A stretch of 64,000 bases of DNA from NCBI RefSeq assembly GCF_003719335.1, contig NZ_RIAS01000004.1, positions 186,001 to 250,000 on the forward strand. Direction: 5' to 3'. The stretch's first letter is position 1. Every line of letters begins with the position of its first letter. Shown here one piece after another: positions 51,367-60,604 of this stretch. This DNA comes from Paenibacillus amylolyticus (GTDB lineage Bacteria > Bacillota > Bacilli > Paenibacillales > Paenibacillaceae). The notes under the pieces were generated by a model. The model was given only the letters and a program-made list of their open reading frames with translations. It was not told the origin of the DNA and did not search any database. A program made the position numbers and the translations under genes.

Positions 51367-51915
51367 TTATTCCCAAGGATACGTTACGGTCAGGAAGTCA
51401 GCGAACTTTTTGCTTTCTTCCCGCCGTTGTTTCCGCATAGCTGCCCGGTCAGGTGCAGTCTCGTACAGCTTTTTCTCTTCTTCGGTCTCGGGAATGATCC
51501 GGGGAACAATCAGTTTGCGGTTGTTTTCATCCAGAGCTACAAAGGTCAGGAAGGCTGTCGCCGCGATTTTTTTCTCCCCCGTCTTCAGATCCTCACGAAT
51601 GACTTTCACGAAAATTTCCATGGAACTGCGACCAGTCCACGTCGCGAATGATTCAAGTGTTACGGAGTCTGTAGGATTAATCGGGTACAAAAAATCGACA
51701 GAGTCGGTTGATGCAGTAACGGTATTTACCCTGCACAACTTGGAGGCTGCGATGGAGGCAATATCGTCAATGTAGGACATCAACTTGCCGCCAAACAAGG
51801 TGTTGTGATTGTTAACATCTGTCGGGAACACCCGTGCCGTTTTGAAGCAACGCGTTTCACGTACATACTTTCTCTCCGTTTGATCCATCTCCGTAGGTTT
51901 CGGTATCTCTCTCAT
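51367..51915 (-). CDS. ykhA: Acyl-CoA thioesterase, YkhA-like hotdog protein
   Basis: A 182-residue hotdog-fold thioesterase that hydrolyses acyl-CoA to free acid and CoA. Family features are HNTLFGGKLMSYIDDIASIAASK (with the catalytic Asp region) and the strand SMEIFVKVIREDLKTGEKKIAATAFLTFVALD. ATG 51915 has AAGGAGGA upstream. A small hairpin TAACAC-TC-GTGTTA (51292-51305) lies between it and the convergent TrpD2-like gene. Confidence 0.88.
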   Translation of the reverse strand: MREIPKPTEMDQTERKYVRETRCFKTARVFPTDVNNHNTLFGGKLMSYIDDIASIAASKLCRVNTVTASTDSVDFLYPINPTDSVTLESFATWTGRSSMEIFVKVIREDLKTGEKKIAATAFLTFVALDENNRKLIVPRIIPETEEEKKLYETAPDRAAMRKQRREESKKFADFLTVTYPWE

Positions 51916-52047
51916 GTCTCTTCCTCCTTGCAGTATGGCCACCATCACTGTATTTCTAATGCAGCATTTCTTGCGGATTCTTTCTCCCTAGTATAGGTGT
52001 CGGTCAGAATCATATTCAAATGTAGAGGTATGAGACTCGCTTATACG

Positions 52048-52083
52048 AAAAAACCGCCAGGCGCGGACCGGCGCGCAGGCGGT
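52048..52083 (-). terminator. Terminator downstream of acetate-transporter-like gene
   Basis: On the minus strand ACCGCC pairs with GGCGGT around an inner GCGCC-GGTCC-GCGC stem, followed by TTTTTT. It lies 18 bases after the SatP-like stop codon. Confidence 0.85.
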
Positions 52084-52101
52084 GGAACATCAATCTGTAT
52101 A

Positions 52102-52725
52102 TTAAGCCTTAGGTCTGAAAATACCGGACGGTTTGCCGATCGGAAGGAAAGCATAACCGAAGTGAGCATTCAGAACGGAAGCACCTGTACCATACAGGGA
52201 CACAATGCCAATCGCCATCTCAGCGTATGCAGCGATTGTATGGAAGATATGTGGTGCTACGCCAAAAGCGTCAAAGGTCAGACCAAGGAACAAGAAATCG
52301 ATCAGAATGAAAATGATAAGCAACACTTTGTTGGCTTCAACGGCGCCAATCGTCATGAACAAGGTGAAGATCAGGTATCCGGCAAAAGCAAATCCAAGCT
52401 GCTTGCCATCGGTCTGCTCAGCGAGAGTAGAGCCGAACACACCCATTTTAATCATCCAGTTGGCACCCATGGCGAACCAGAAGAAGGCATACGCACCGAA
52501 AGCAGTGGTACCGAAGGTGTTGTTGCGTTTGGAATCCTGAATACATGCGAATAGTTGGGCGAAAGCACCCAGGAAGATCGCCCACGGAATAGCGTAGCTA
52601 AGTCCGTCGGTAATGCCGAGCTTTTGGGAAGACGCGACAAGGGTTACGATCGCAAGCCCAAATAATCCCATCGCGCTGGGATCGGCGTTTATGATTTTGA
52701 CTTTAGTCTGTGACTCGGTTTGCAT
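52102..52725 (-). CDS. GPR1/FUN34/YaaH-family acetate/succinate transporter (SatP-like)
   Basis: A 207-residue protein with six predicted membrane helices. The family signature region is the N-terminal NADPSAMGLFGLA, corresponding to NPAPLGL. The family moves acetate, succinate or ammonium. The substrate here is unproven; nearby thioesterase does not make it certain. The 535-bp space upstream to the next gene is shared with the large pectinolytic gene. Confidence 0.85.
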   Translation of the reverse strand: MQTESQTKVKIINADPSAMGLFGLAIVTLVASSQKLGITDGLSYAIPWAIFLGAFAQLFACIQDSKRNNTFGTTAFGAYAFFWFAMGANWMIKMGVFGSTLAEQTDGKQLGFAFAGYLIFTLFMTIGAVEANKVLLIIFILIDFLFLGLTFDAFGVAPHIFHTIAAYAEMAIGIVSLYGTGASVLNAHFGYAFLPIGKPSGIFRPKA

Positions 52726-53135
52726 GGTGTTGATAAGCCTCCAATAATATCAAATCTGGATGATGAACCTGTACAGGCCATCCTCGAACTTCATTTGGCA
52801 TCCGCCGGACCCGGACACACATATCGCCCTATTGTAACCGAATGGCCCGGTTAAGGAAAGGGGATTTATTACCTGAAACAGCGGAAAACGGTTGCTTATG
52901 TGACAGTCAGTTGAATGGGTTGGCTTTAATATATCGGGTTTGTGGTGAAAAAAGACGGATAATTACATGTTATTTCCAGAAATTTAACGTTAGTATCGAG
53001 GGGAAATCAAATCTGCAGTTCGGCCGAGCCTGAGAGTGGCGGCATAAACTGCGGCAGGAAAGGGGGAACTGGAATCGGAACCAGGGAAGGACGGAGAGGG
53101 TCGTAAGTAGCGGAGGAAGGTTGTAAACCAACAAA

Positions 53136-53151
53136 ATGCAAGCGCTTACTT
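53136..53151 (+). promoter_or_regulatory. cre-like site upstream of the CE12-PL11 gene
   Basis: ATGCAAGCGCTTACTT matches the CcpA cre consensus except near the 3' end, with the core GCAAGCGCTTAC intact. It lies 110 bp before the start codon. Elsewhere in the 535-bp gap (52726-53260) I see no gene. Confidence 0.55.
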
Positions 53152-53231
53152 ATTTGAATTCAGCAGGAAAGTCTGTACGTATTCCACGATCAAGAAGTGC
53201 AAGGTCATGATGATAAGGGAAGTGGAAGGAC

Positions 53232-53264
53232 ATGTTGAAGAAACGAAAGGGTGGGTGTAGATGA
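53232..53264 (+). CDS. 10-codon leader frame coupled to the CE12-PL11 gene
   Basis: ATG 53232, behind GGAAGGA, opens a frame MLKKRKGGCR whose TGA overlaps the ATG of the large gene (ATGA at 53261-53264). The arrangement would allow translational coupling. It may also be chance, since basic residues are common near signal peptides. Confidence 0.3.
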   Translation: MLKKRKGGCR

Positions 53265-56200
53265 TTGCAAAACAGACACGACAGCTGGGCTTGATTTTGC
53301 TGATATTTATATTTACGATTTCCAGCTTGGGATGGAGTGCATTCTTTGGCACGACAGCAGTAAGTGCGGCAGAACCGGATTCAGCTGTTGATACGGGGGA
53401 AACAACCGTTTATCAATATGATTTTGGATCAGGGGCTGTGGCGGAGGGGTATACCGGTGTGGGGGCGGATGCAGTTTATACAACGGAACGGGGATATGGT
53501 TTTGCGGATGCATCTAAGGTGACGGTGCAGGACCGTGGAACGAGTGATCCGATCAAGTCTGATTTTGCAACATTTGCTGCAGGTGGACAATTCAACGTGG
53601 ATCTGCCGAACGGTGACTATACGGTCTCGCTTGTTGCCGGGGATGCAGCCGGAGCTACAGAGATTGCAATAGATGTAGAAAGCATGAACAAGGTGCAGCT
53701 GAACAGCAAGGCTGCAGGCGAGTATTTGGAGATGAATTTTGATATCGCATTGGTGGATGGTCAGATGAATCTGGTCTTCTCCGGTGCTGCTGCGAATTTG
53801 AATGCACTGGTTATTACCAAGCAAGCTGAGCGTGATGCCGGAAGCAAACCTGTTCTGTATCTGGCAGGGGACTCCACGATGCAAACCTACAATCCGTATT
53901 GGGAACCGCAAGCGGGCTGGGGGCAGATGTTCCCTTCCTTTTTCAATGACTCTGTGGAGATCAAAAATCATTCCATTGGCGGACGCAGCTCCAAGTCATT
54001 TATTTTTCAAGGGAGATTGGATGAAATTCTGAGAGTGATCCGTCCAGGAGACTATCTATTTGTACAGTTCGGACATAATGATGCCACCATCAGTGTGCCT
54101 GACCGCTACGCTTCCCCGGCCGATTACAAAATCTATCTGAAAACCTACATAGACGGTGTGCGGCAACGGGGGGCAACGCCGATTCTGGTAACGCCGATGG
54201 GGCGCAGGGACTTCAATGCAAGTGCGGGCAAATTCAATGTTTCCTTCCCTGAATATGTTCAGGCAGCCAAAGAGGTAGCGTCCGAAAACGATGTGCTTCT
54301 GATCGATCTGAGCAGACTCAGTGTTGAGTATTATGACTCGATTGGGCCTGAGGCTACGTTGTCGGTGTTCCTGCATGTTGCACCGGGGATTTATCAGGCG
54401 TTCCCTAACGGAGTTGCTGACAATACGCATTTTCAGGAGTATGGTGCCATTCAGATCGCAAGAATGGTAGCGGGTGCGGTGCGTGAACTTGATATTCCAT
54501 TGGCGGATGCAGTGAAAGATGCTGAAGTGCCTGCCGAGGTTCCGGTGAAACCAAGCGGTTTGAAAGCTGGCAGCATCAGCAATGCCGGTGCTGTATTGAA
54601 ATGGACAGCAGATGATACAGCGGATATCTACAAAATCTATCGCAAGCTGTCCTCCGAGCCAGCATCTGCGTATACGCTTGCTGGAACAGCAACGGTTCCA
54701 ACCATGACCTTATCTGGCCTTACCGAAGGTGAGACCTACATGGTACGTGTGACTGCCGTGAATGGTCGAGGCGAATCCGAGCCTTCGGACGAGGTGAGTT
54801 TCACAACGAAATCGGCTGCATATCGATACGACTTCGGTCCAGTGGGCTCTCCGGTCGCAGAAGGGTATAACGAAGTGACTCGAAATACGTTATACACGCC
54901 GGAGCGAGGATATGGCCTTACCTCTTCGGCCAATATGGCCGATCGGGATCGTGGCAGTGCCACGGATGCGCTGCGCCGTGACTTCGTCATCTATTTTGGC
55001 GGGAATTATGAGTTTAAGGTAGATATGCCGAATGGCGGTTATTCGGTTAAAGCCTACATTGGGGACTGGATCGGCTCCGCTCGAACCAATATCAATATCG
55101 AGGGCAAGGACTATGGGACGGTATCTTCCGGTGCACAGAATATCGCAGAAAAAGTGATCAACGATGTCCAGGTTCAGGATGGTCAGATGAATCTGGTGTT
55201 TAGTGGACAGACCGCGCATCTGAACGGTTTGGAGATCACACCAACCTTTATGGCTCCATCCGGGCTTCAACTGGATGAACTCGATCTGAACAGTGATCCG
55301 ATCCGTGCAGTATTGTCGTGGGAGGCAGCTGCTAGAGATGTACAGTACAAGGTCTATCGGCAATCTGCCGGAGCAACTAAACCCGAATTGCTTGCTACAG
55401 TTGATAATCCTGCCTACACAGATAACCAGATCGAACTTGGGATGAACTACGTGTACACAGTATCGGCAGTGGATCAGACAGGAATGGAGTCGCTGGCATC
55501 CAATGCACTGAACGTATCTACAATTGACCCGAGTGTAACGAAAGCGGAAGCACCTTCCGGGCTGGCGTTACAAGAGATCCAGAAAAACGATGTCTCCTTC
55601 ATATGGAATGAAGCTACTGGTGCACGATTTTACCAAATCTATCGTTCCAAAAGCCAGAGTGGGCCGTATGAGATGATTGGTCGGACCAAGGAAACTTCGT
55701 ATAAAGACTCCACCATTCTTAGTACGGTTCCTTATTATTATAAAGTGGCCTCAGTGAATGCAGGTGGCATATCCGAGCTGTCCAGCGTGCTTGAAACTCC
55801 GGTAGCCACAACGCTGAACCGGGCCATGGAGTATTTGGATCGTGCACCGGTTGCGGTGAAAACGGGGCAAGGCAACTACATCGGTTGGCGCATGCTGGGC
55901 CTGGATGCGGATTCGATCGCTTTCAATCTGTATCGTGATGATGTGAAGCTTAACGCAGAGCCGCTGACAGGAAGCACGAACTATACGGATGCCGAAGGTG
56001 TGGACAGCTCTAAATACCGTGTTACAACGGTAGAAAATGGAATAGAGAAGCCAGCGACGAAAGAGTTCGGTGTATGGCAGGAGCAATACCTGTCTGTGCC
56101 GCTGCAGAAACCTGCCGATGCGTATACCAAAGACGGGCAGCCGTATTCCTATTACGCAGGGGATGCCAGTGTCGGGGATGTGGATGGAGACGGCGAGTAC

Positions 56201-58465
56201 GAAATTGTACTCATGTGGTCGCCGAATAACGGCAAGGATAATTCTCAGGCCGGCATTACCGGCATCGTATATATGGATGCCTACAAGTTGGACGGAACCC
56301 GTCTCTGGCGGATCAATATGGGGCCGAATATCCGGGCAGGTGCACATTACTCACCGTTTCTGGTCTATGATTTTGATGGAGATGGCCGCACTGAACTGAT
56401 GATGAAGACCGCAGACGGAACCGTTGACGGACAAGGGAAAGTCATCGGGGATGCGAATGCAGATCATCGTAACAGCTCCGGATATGTGCTGCTGGGTGAT
56501 GAGTTTCTAACCGTATTTGATGGAGAGACCGGGGCGGCGCTGGATACGGTGAAGTATGATCCGCCGCGCGGAGATGTTGCTGCATGGGGGGACGGATACG
56601 GAAACCGTGTAGACCGCTTCCTTGCGGCTGTTGCCTATCTGGACGGGGAGCATCCGAGTGCGATGTTTAGCCGCGGGTATTACACACGTACGGTGCTTGC
56701 TTCTTACAATTTTCAGGATGGTAAGCTCAGTCAGGTATGGCGTTTTGACTCGAACGATGAGGGTTATGGTTCCTACGCAGGTCAGGGGAATCACAACTTG
56801 TCTGTAGGTGATGTGGACGGTGATGGCAAGGATGAGATTACATTCGGAGCGATGGCGATTGATGATGATGGCAAGCCGCTATACAACACAAGACTGGGAC
56901 ATGGAGACGCCATGCATCTGAGTGACCTTGATCCAACCCGTCCGGGCATGGAGGTATTCGGGGTACATGAGGATCGAAGCTCGAAATACGGCATGGAGAT
57001 GAGAGATGCAGCCACAGGTGAAGTGCTGTGGGGCGTGTTCACGGGGATGGACACGGGGCGCGGCATGGCGGCTGATATCGATCCAAACTATCCGGGTGCT
57101 GAAGTGTGGGCAGCCACAATTACGAATGAACAGCATATCCCGATTACCGGACTGTACAGTGCCAAGGGAGAGTTGATTACAACCAAAATTCCTTCCTCGA
57201 CCAACTTTGGCATCTGGTGGGACGGAGATTTGCTGCGTGAATTGCAGGATGGTATTCGAATTGACAAGTGGGACTACGAGAACCAAACTACGGTTAACCT
57301 GCTGACAGCAACAGGGGCTGCTTCCAACAATGGAACCAAAGCCAATCCAAGCTTACAAGCTGATCTGTTTGGTGACTGGCGTGAGGAAGTCATTTGGCGC
57401 AGTCAAGACAGCACCGAGCTGCGGATCTATACCACGACCGATGAGACCGACGTGCGGCTTCGTACGCTGATGCATGATCCGGTCTATCGCCTCGGCGTAG
57501 CATGGCAAAATGTTGCTTATAACCAGCCGCCACACACCAGCTTTTATCTCGGTACAGACATGGAGCAACCCAAGGCACCGAATATTCGTTATGTGGGTGG
57601 CAGTCAAGAGCCAGAAGACACTACACCTCCAGTCATAACAGGTATGCCTGCGGAGCAGTTGAGTGAGGATGATGTGCTTCAAGTGAAGGTGAAGGCTGAA
57701 GACCCTGAATCGGGGATTACACGTCTGGAGCTGACTTGGGATGGCGGGATTGTGCAGTCAGGGGATGAGATTGCACTGACTGGGCTTGTCGGCAAGCATA
57801 TCTTTACGGCTCGTGCGGAGAATGGTGCAGGACTGAGCGCCGAGGCAACCGTTGAAATAACGGTAGTGGCCGGGGATCAGGTTGCCGGTGCTCCCGGAGT
57901 ACCTGTTCTGTCAGACAATAACGGTCACGGAAACGGGCTTAGTGATGGAACCTATACGGTGACCATGAACATGTGGTGGGGGAATAATGGTACGGAGTAT
58001 AAGCTCTATGAGAACGGAGAACTGCTGGATAGTCAGAAGTTATCTGCATCTACCCCTGCAGCACAGAAGGCATCCACTTCCATTCAAGGTCGGGCCAATG
58101 GCACCTATATATATACGTGTGAGCTAACGAATGCCAAAGGTAAGACGGAATGTCAGCCGCTGACGATAACCGTTCGTAATGCTGAACCATCCAAGCCTGA
58201 GTTGTCCCACGACAATTGGGATGGAGATGGCAACTATACGATCACAATGAATATGTGGTGGGGCACAAATGCCACATCATACCGATTGTATGAGAATGGT
58301 ACTGAGATTGACAGCCAGCCGCTAACAGCATCTTCTCCTCATGCGCAGACAGCCAAGGTTGAGATCAAAGATCGTGCCGTCGGTGATTATGAATATGTAG
58401 TGGAATGGATTAATGATAATGGGAAGACTACAAGTGAAACGATACAAGTGAAAGTTACGAACTGA
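53261..58465 (+). CDS. Secreted rhamnogalacturonan acetylesterase (CE12) - rhamnogalacturonan lyase (PL11) fusion
   Basis: A 1734-residue exported protein. Residues 1-42 are a signal peptide (cleavage near VSA-AEP). Residues about 45-185 form a beta-sandwich (YQYDFGSG...). Residues 198-410 form an SGNH esterase with GDST (Ser 205), GHND and DNTHF (Asp 387, His 390), the pattern of CE12 rhamnogalacturonan acetylesterases such as YesT. FN3-like modules and a second YRYDFGP beta-sandwich follow (about 430-850). Residues about 854-1446 are PL11 rhamnogalacturonan lyase (starts RAMEYLDRAPVAVK; calcium loops GDVDGDG and DFDGDG), like YesW. A beta module and two tandem 95-residue repeats (from about 1545 and 1641, each with MNMWWG) end the protein. 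It should deacetylate and cut pectin hairy regions outside the cell. Confidence 0.88.
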   Translation: MIAKQTRQLGLILLIFIFTISSLGWSAFFGTTAVSAAEPDSAVDTGETTVYQYDFGSGAVAEGYTGVGADAVYTTERGYGFADASKVTVQDRGTSDPIKSDFATFAAGGQFNVDLPNGDYTVSLVAGDAAGATEIAIDVESMNKVQLNSKAAGEYLEMNFDIALVDGQMNLVFSGAAANLNALVITKQAERDAGSKPVLYLAGDSTMQTYNPYWEPQAGWGQMFPSFFNDSVEIKNHSIGGRSSKSFIFQGRLDEILRVIRPGDYLFVQFGHNDATISVPDRYASPADYKIYLKTYIDGVRQRGATPILVTPMGRRDFNASAGKFNVSFPEYVQAAKEVASENDVLLIDLSRLSVEYYDSIGPEATLSVFLHVAPGIYQAFPNGVADNTHFQEYGAIQIARMVAGAVRELDIPLADAVKDAEVPAEVPVKPSGLKAGSISNAGAVLKWTADDTADIYKIYRKLSSEPASAYTLAGTATVPTMTLSGLTEGETYMVRVTAVNGRGESEPSDEVSFTTKSAAYRYDFGPVGSPVAEGYNEVTRNTLYTPERGYGLTSSANMADRDRGSATDALRRDFVIYFGGNYEFKVDMPNGGYSVKAYIGDWIGSARTNINIEGKDYGTVSSGAQNIAEKVINDVQVQDGQMNLVFSGQTAHLNGLEITPTFMAPSGLQLDELDLNSDPIRAVLSWEAAARDVQYKVYRQSAGATKPELLATVDNPAYTDNQIELGMNYVYTVSAVDQTGMESLASNALNVSTIDPSVTKAEAPSGLALQEIQKNDVSFIWNEATGARFYQIYRSKSQSGPYEMIGRTKETSYKDSTILSTVPYYYKVASVNAGGISELSSVLETPVATTLNRAMEYLDRAPVAVKTGQGNYIGWRMLGLDADSIAFNLYRDDVKLNAEPLTGSTNYTDAEGVDSSKYRVTTVENGIEKPATKEFGVWQEQYLSVPLQKPADAYTKDGQPYSYYAGDASVGDVDGDGEYEIVLMWSPNNGKDNSQAGITGIVYMDAYKLDGTRLWRINMGPNIRAGAHYSPFLVYDFDGDGRTELMMKTADGTVDGQGKVIGDANADHRNSSGYVLLGDEFLTVFDGETGAALDTVKYDPPRGDVAAWGDGYGNRVDRFLAAVAYLDGEHPSAMFSRGYYTRTVLASYNFQDGKLSQVWRFDSNDEGYGSYAGQGNHNLSVGDVDGDGKDEITFGAMAIDDDGKPLYNTRLGHGDAMHLSDLDPTRPGMEVFGVHEDRSSKYGMEMRDAATGEVLWGVFTGMDTGRGMAADIDPNYPGAEVWAATITNEQHIPITGLYSAKGELITTKIPSSTNFGIWWDGDLLRELQDGIRIDKWDYENQTTVNLLTATGAASNNGTKANPSLQADLFGDWREEVIWRSQDSTELRIYTTTDETDVRLRTLMHDPVYRLGVAWQNVAYNQPPHTSFYLGTDMEQPKAPNIRYVGGSQEPEDTTPPVITGMPAEQLSEDDVLQVKVKAEDPESGITRLELTWDGGIVQSGDEIALTGLVGKHIFTARAENGAGLSAEATVEITVVAGDQVAGAPGVPVLSDNNGHGNGLSDGTYTVTMNMWWGNNGTEYKLYENGELLDSQKLSASTPAAQKASTSIQGRANGTYIYTCELTNAKGKTECQPLTITVRNAEPSKPELSHDNWDGDGNYTITMNMWWGTNATSYRLYENGTEIDSQPLTASSPHAQTAKVEIKDRAVGDYEYVVEWINDNGKTTSETIQVKVTN

Positions 58466-58888
58466 TATTCCACATCTAATAACGGATATCCAATGTGTAA
58501 ATATACGTCAGCATAACAACAGGAACGCTTCATCCGACATAAATAAGAGGTAACCGAGAGCATCTCTCCATTCTCAGAAGGACACCAACTATGGGGTTCG
58601 AGATTGGAGGGGTGCATTTTGGTTTATTTTTATAAAATACACAATTATGACACAAAACCTTTTCATGCGGAAAAGGCATAAACAGAGGCTACGTATAGAG
58701 TGGGGAGAAAGTGACAACATGGCGTTACATCTGGTATTTTTCACCAATCTCTATTAGAATAAAATTAGCCCTTTCAAATTTTGGAGAAGCATACAAAACA
58801 TCCATGTCTCCTATGCCATATGTTAATCCAACTATAGATTGACAGGAAACACTACAATGGAACACAAATGAAGGAGGTATCAGGGGCC
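58466..58888. other. Intergenic stretch, no gene seen
   Basis: The 420 bases after the CE12-PL11 stop show no supported frame or clear terminator; the A+T-rich part after 58640 probably holds the promoter of the Spo0E-like gene. Confidence 0.45.
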
Positions 58889-59065
58889 ATGGTTATGAGT
58901 TTGGATTTGAAAAATAAAATAGAAAAAGCCAGGCATAACCTTCATAAACTGGTGGAGCATAATAAGGGAAGGCTTGGACATCCTGAAGTCATTCGCCAGT
59001 CAATGGCACTGGATGAATTGATTAATGAGTATAATCGAATATCCCGGAGTCAGACGCGAACGTGA
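58889..59065 (+). CDS. Spo0E-family aspartyl-phosphate phosphatase, copy 2
   Basis: A 58-residue two-helix protein with the Spo0E motif region EVIRQSMALDELINEY, where S-M-A-L-D is the SxxxD signature. It closely matches copy 1 in IEKARHNLHKL and EVI-QSM-LD-LI. ATG 58889 lies 11 bases after AAGGAGG; the ATG at 58895 is an alternative. No neighbour suggests when it is used. It should dephosphorylate Spo0A~P or a similar regulator. Confidence 0.75.
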   Translation: MVMSLDLKNKIEKARHNLHKLVEHNKGRLGHPEVIRQSMALDELINEYNRISRSQTRT

Positions 59066-59167
59066 GAGTGGTATGAAACGGGAATGCAACTATATATCGC
59101 AACAATGTATCATGATATGACTTGTATGGTTTGGGCGAACAGAGCAGCACATCAACCCCAATCTAGG

Positions 59168-59250
59168 AAGGGCATGAAGACCGCCGTCAGGGCTAATCTC
59201 ACATCACTGTGAGAGAGCTTTGAAGGTGGATCATTCATGCCCTTTTGGGT
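59168..59250. terminator. Long structured terminator before GlnL-like gene
   Basis: AAGGGCATGAA pairs with TTCATGCCCTT over 11 bp, enclosing a smaller TCTCACA/TGTGAGA hairpin, and is followed by TTTGGGTTT. It lies between the Spo0E-like gene and the convergent response-regulator gene. Confidence 0.7.
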
Positions 59251-60189
59251 TTAATGAAGCATGCGTTTGGCTTCCAAGTACAACACCTGCACGAATTTTT
59301 TTGTATTGATACGGGTTTGGGATAGTGAGGGCTCCACGTTGTTTTGCAGTTCGAGCATTTTTTTGCGAATCTCGGTAAAATCAAAAAATTTGGAAGCGTA
59401 GTTCTCAAATTTCGGATGGGTATAATCCGTCAATCCAAGAGAAACCACATGGCTCAGTGTCTGAAAAATGGCTCTGCGTACCCGCTGTTCCGATGCTTTT
59501 ACCTCTTTGGTAATGTCTGCAACCGAGGCAGTCTCTCCTAGTTTACGCTGAGCTACTTGCTGGAAGATGTCTTTGAGCGAAGGAAAGGTGTAAGGTGATA
59601 GCTTATGTTCCTCCGTCTCTAGTTGTTCGAGGTATTCCAGCATGTCTAGTAGATCTCGGCTGCCCGCCTCCCCAATCATGCCCATCTCGGACAATAGAAA
59701 ATGACCTGTGGTAGTAATGGTTTTGTCCGGAGCCTGTGCCTGCTTGCGCTCACCTGTCTGTAAACCCGTCAGTCCTTGTAGCGTACGCTGAATATCCGCT
59801 ATAGACTGCTGCATACGCAGTCTCTCTTCAACAAGGCGCAACACGGATAAAATCTCCAGCCGGTTAATCGGTTTCGTAATATAATACTCAATGCCTAAGG
59901 AGTAGGCTTCTCCAATCATGTTTTTGGACTCAATCTGGGAGATCATTACGATCTTGCCTTTGAACTTTCCTTCAAGCGCACGAACGGTCTGTATCCCGTC
60001 TTGATGCGGCATCAACAGATCGATCAGCAGGACATCCACCTTATGCAGCTCCAGCAATTCGGCATGAATATGTGCTCCATCCTCGGCTTCCCCGGCAATG
60101 TCACCCAATCCTTCATCTTCAATAATGTCCATTAGCATGGAACGCACGCTTGGATCATCATCCACGATAAAATAACGCAAATCTTTCAC
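59251..60189 (-). CDS. glnL: GlnL/YcbB-type response regulator
   Basis: A 312-residue regulator. The receiver domain occupies about 1-120 (FIVDDDPSVRS; phospho-acceptor Asp in VLLIDLLMPHQDG; Lys in ITKPINR). The C-terminal half is the YcbB DNA-binding domain (LKDIFQQVAQRKLGETASVADITKEVKASEQRVRRAIFQ, then VSLGLTDYTHPKFENYA). In B. subtilis GlnL with kinase GlnK induces the glutaminase-glutamine transporter genes. Here no kinase gene is adjacent, but an AGCS symporter gene is divergent 415 bp away, consistent with the role. Confidence 0.85.
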   Translation of the reverse strand: MKDLRYFIVDDDPSVRSMLMDIIEDEGLGDIAGEAEDGAHIHAELLELHKVDVLLIDLLMPHQDGIQTVRALEGKFKGKIVMISQIESKNMIGEAYSLGIEYYITKPINRLEILSVLRLVEERLRMQQSIADIQRTLQGLTGLQTGERKQAQAPDKTITTTGHFLLSEMGMIGEAGSRDLLDMLEYLEQLETEEHKLSPYTFPSLKDIFQQVAQRKLGETASVADITKEVKASEQRVRRAIFQTLSHVVSLGLTDYTHPKFENYASKFFDFTEIRKKMLELQNNVEPSLSQTRINTKKFVQVLYLEAKRMLH

Positions 60190-60604
60190 GTCCTTTCCAA
60201 TTCATCACGGTGTTGCTTGAAAAGCTCTATTTAAACGGCGATTCTTGTCGCCATAAAATCTTGTTTACTTCACATAATGGCTATCTCCATCTCCTGAGGC
60301 ACCTCACCTATCATACTTCCCAATCGCGATTCTGCATAGAAGCTCACATGTGAGGTTAGATGACAGTGACTGGATGAGAGAGGCGCATTTTCAAAAAAAA
60401 TGTGCAGAAATCATGTAGGTATTTGTCTATTTCGGTAGATGCGCTTGTAGTATAAGTAACATGTATTAGTCTGAGTCTATGGTTGTGTAAAATGTTGCAA
60501 ATTTTCAGTTGTTTCAAGCACAACACTCGGTCAGACACAGGGCTGGGATAAGAAACGAATGCAGTAGTCTTTTTTTATAATACATCATAATAAGGGGCGT
60601 ATCG
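60190..60604. other. Divergent glnL/AGCS control region
   Basis: No gene is seen in these 415 bases. They hold a small GGCGA-TTCTTG-TCGCC hairpin (60237-60252) and a perfect palindrome CTCACATGTGAG (60343-60354) that could be an operator, plus a TATAAT-like element near 60576. Confidence 0.4.

Noticed and set aside
52842..53033. 63-codon frame in the gap before the CE12-PL11 gene
   Set aside because: No ribosome-binding site, no recognisable features, and it lies in the probable upstream region of the divergent transporter gene.
60237..60270. GlnL box like the TTTTGT-N4-TTTTGT site of B. subtilis
   Set aside because: Only two TCTTGT-like elements with the wrong spacing are present, so there is no real match.
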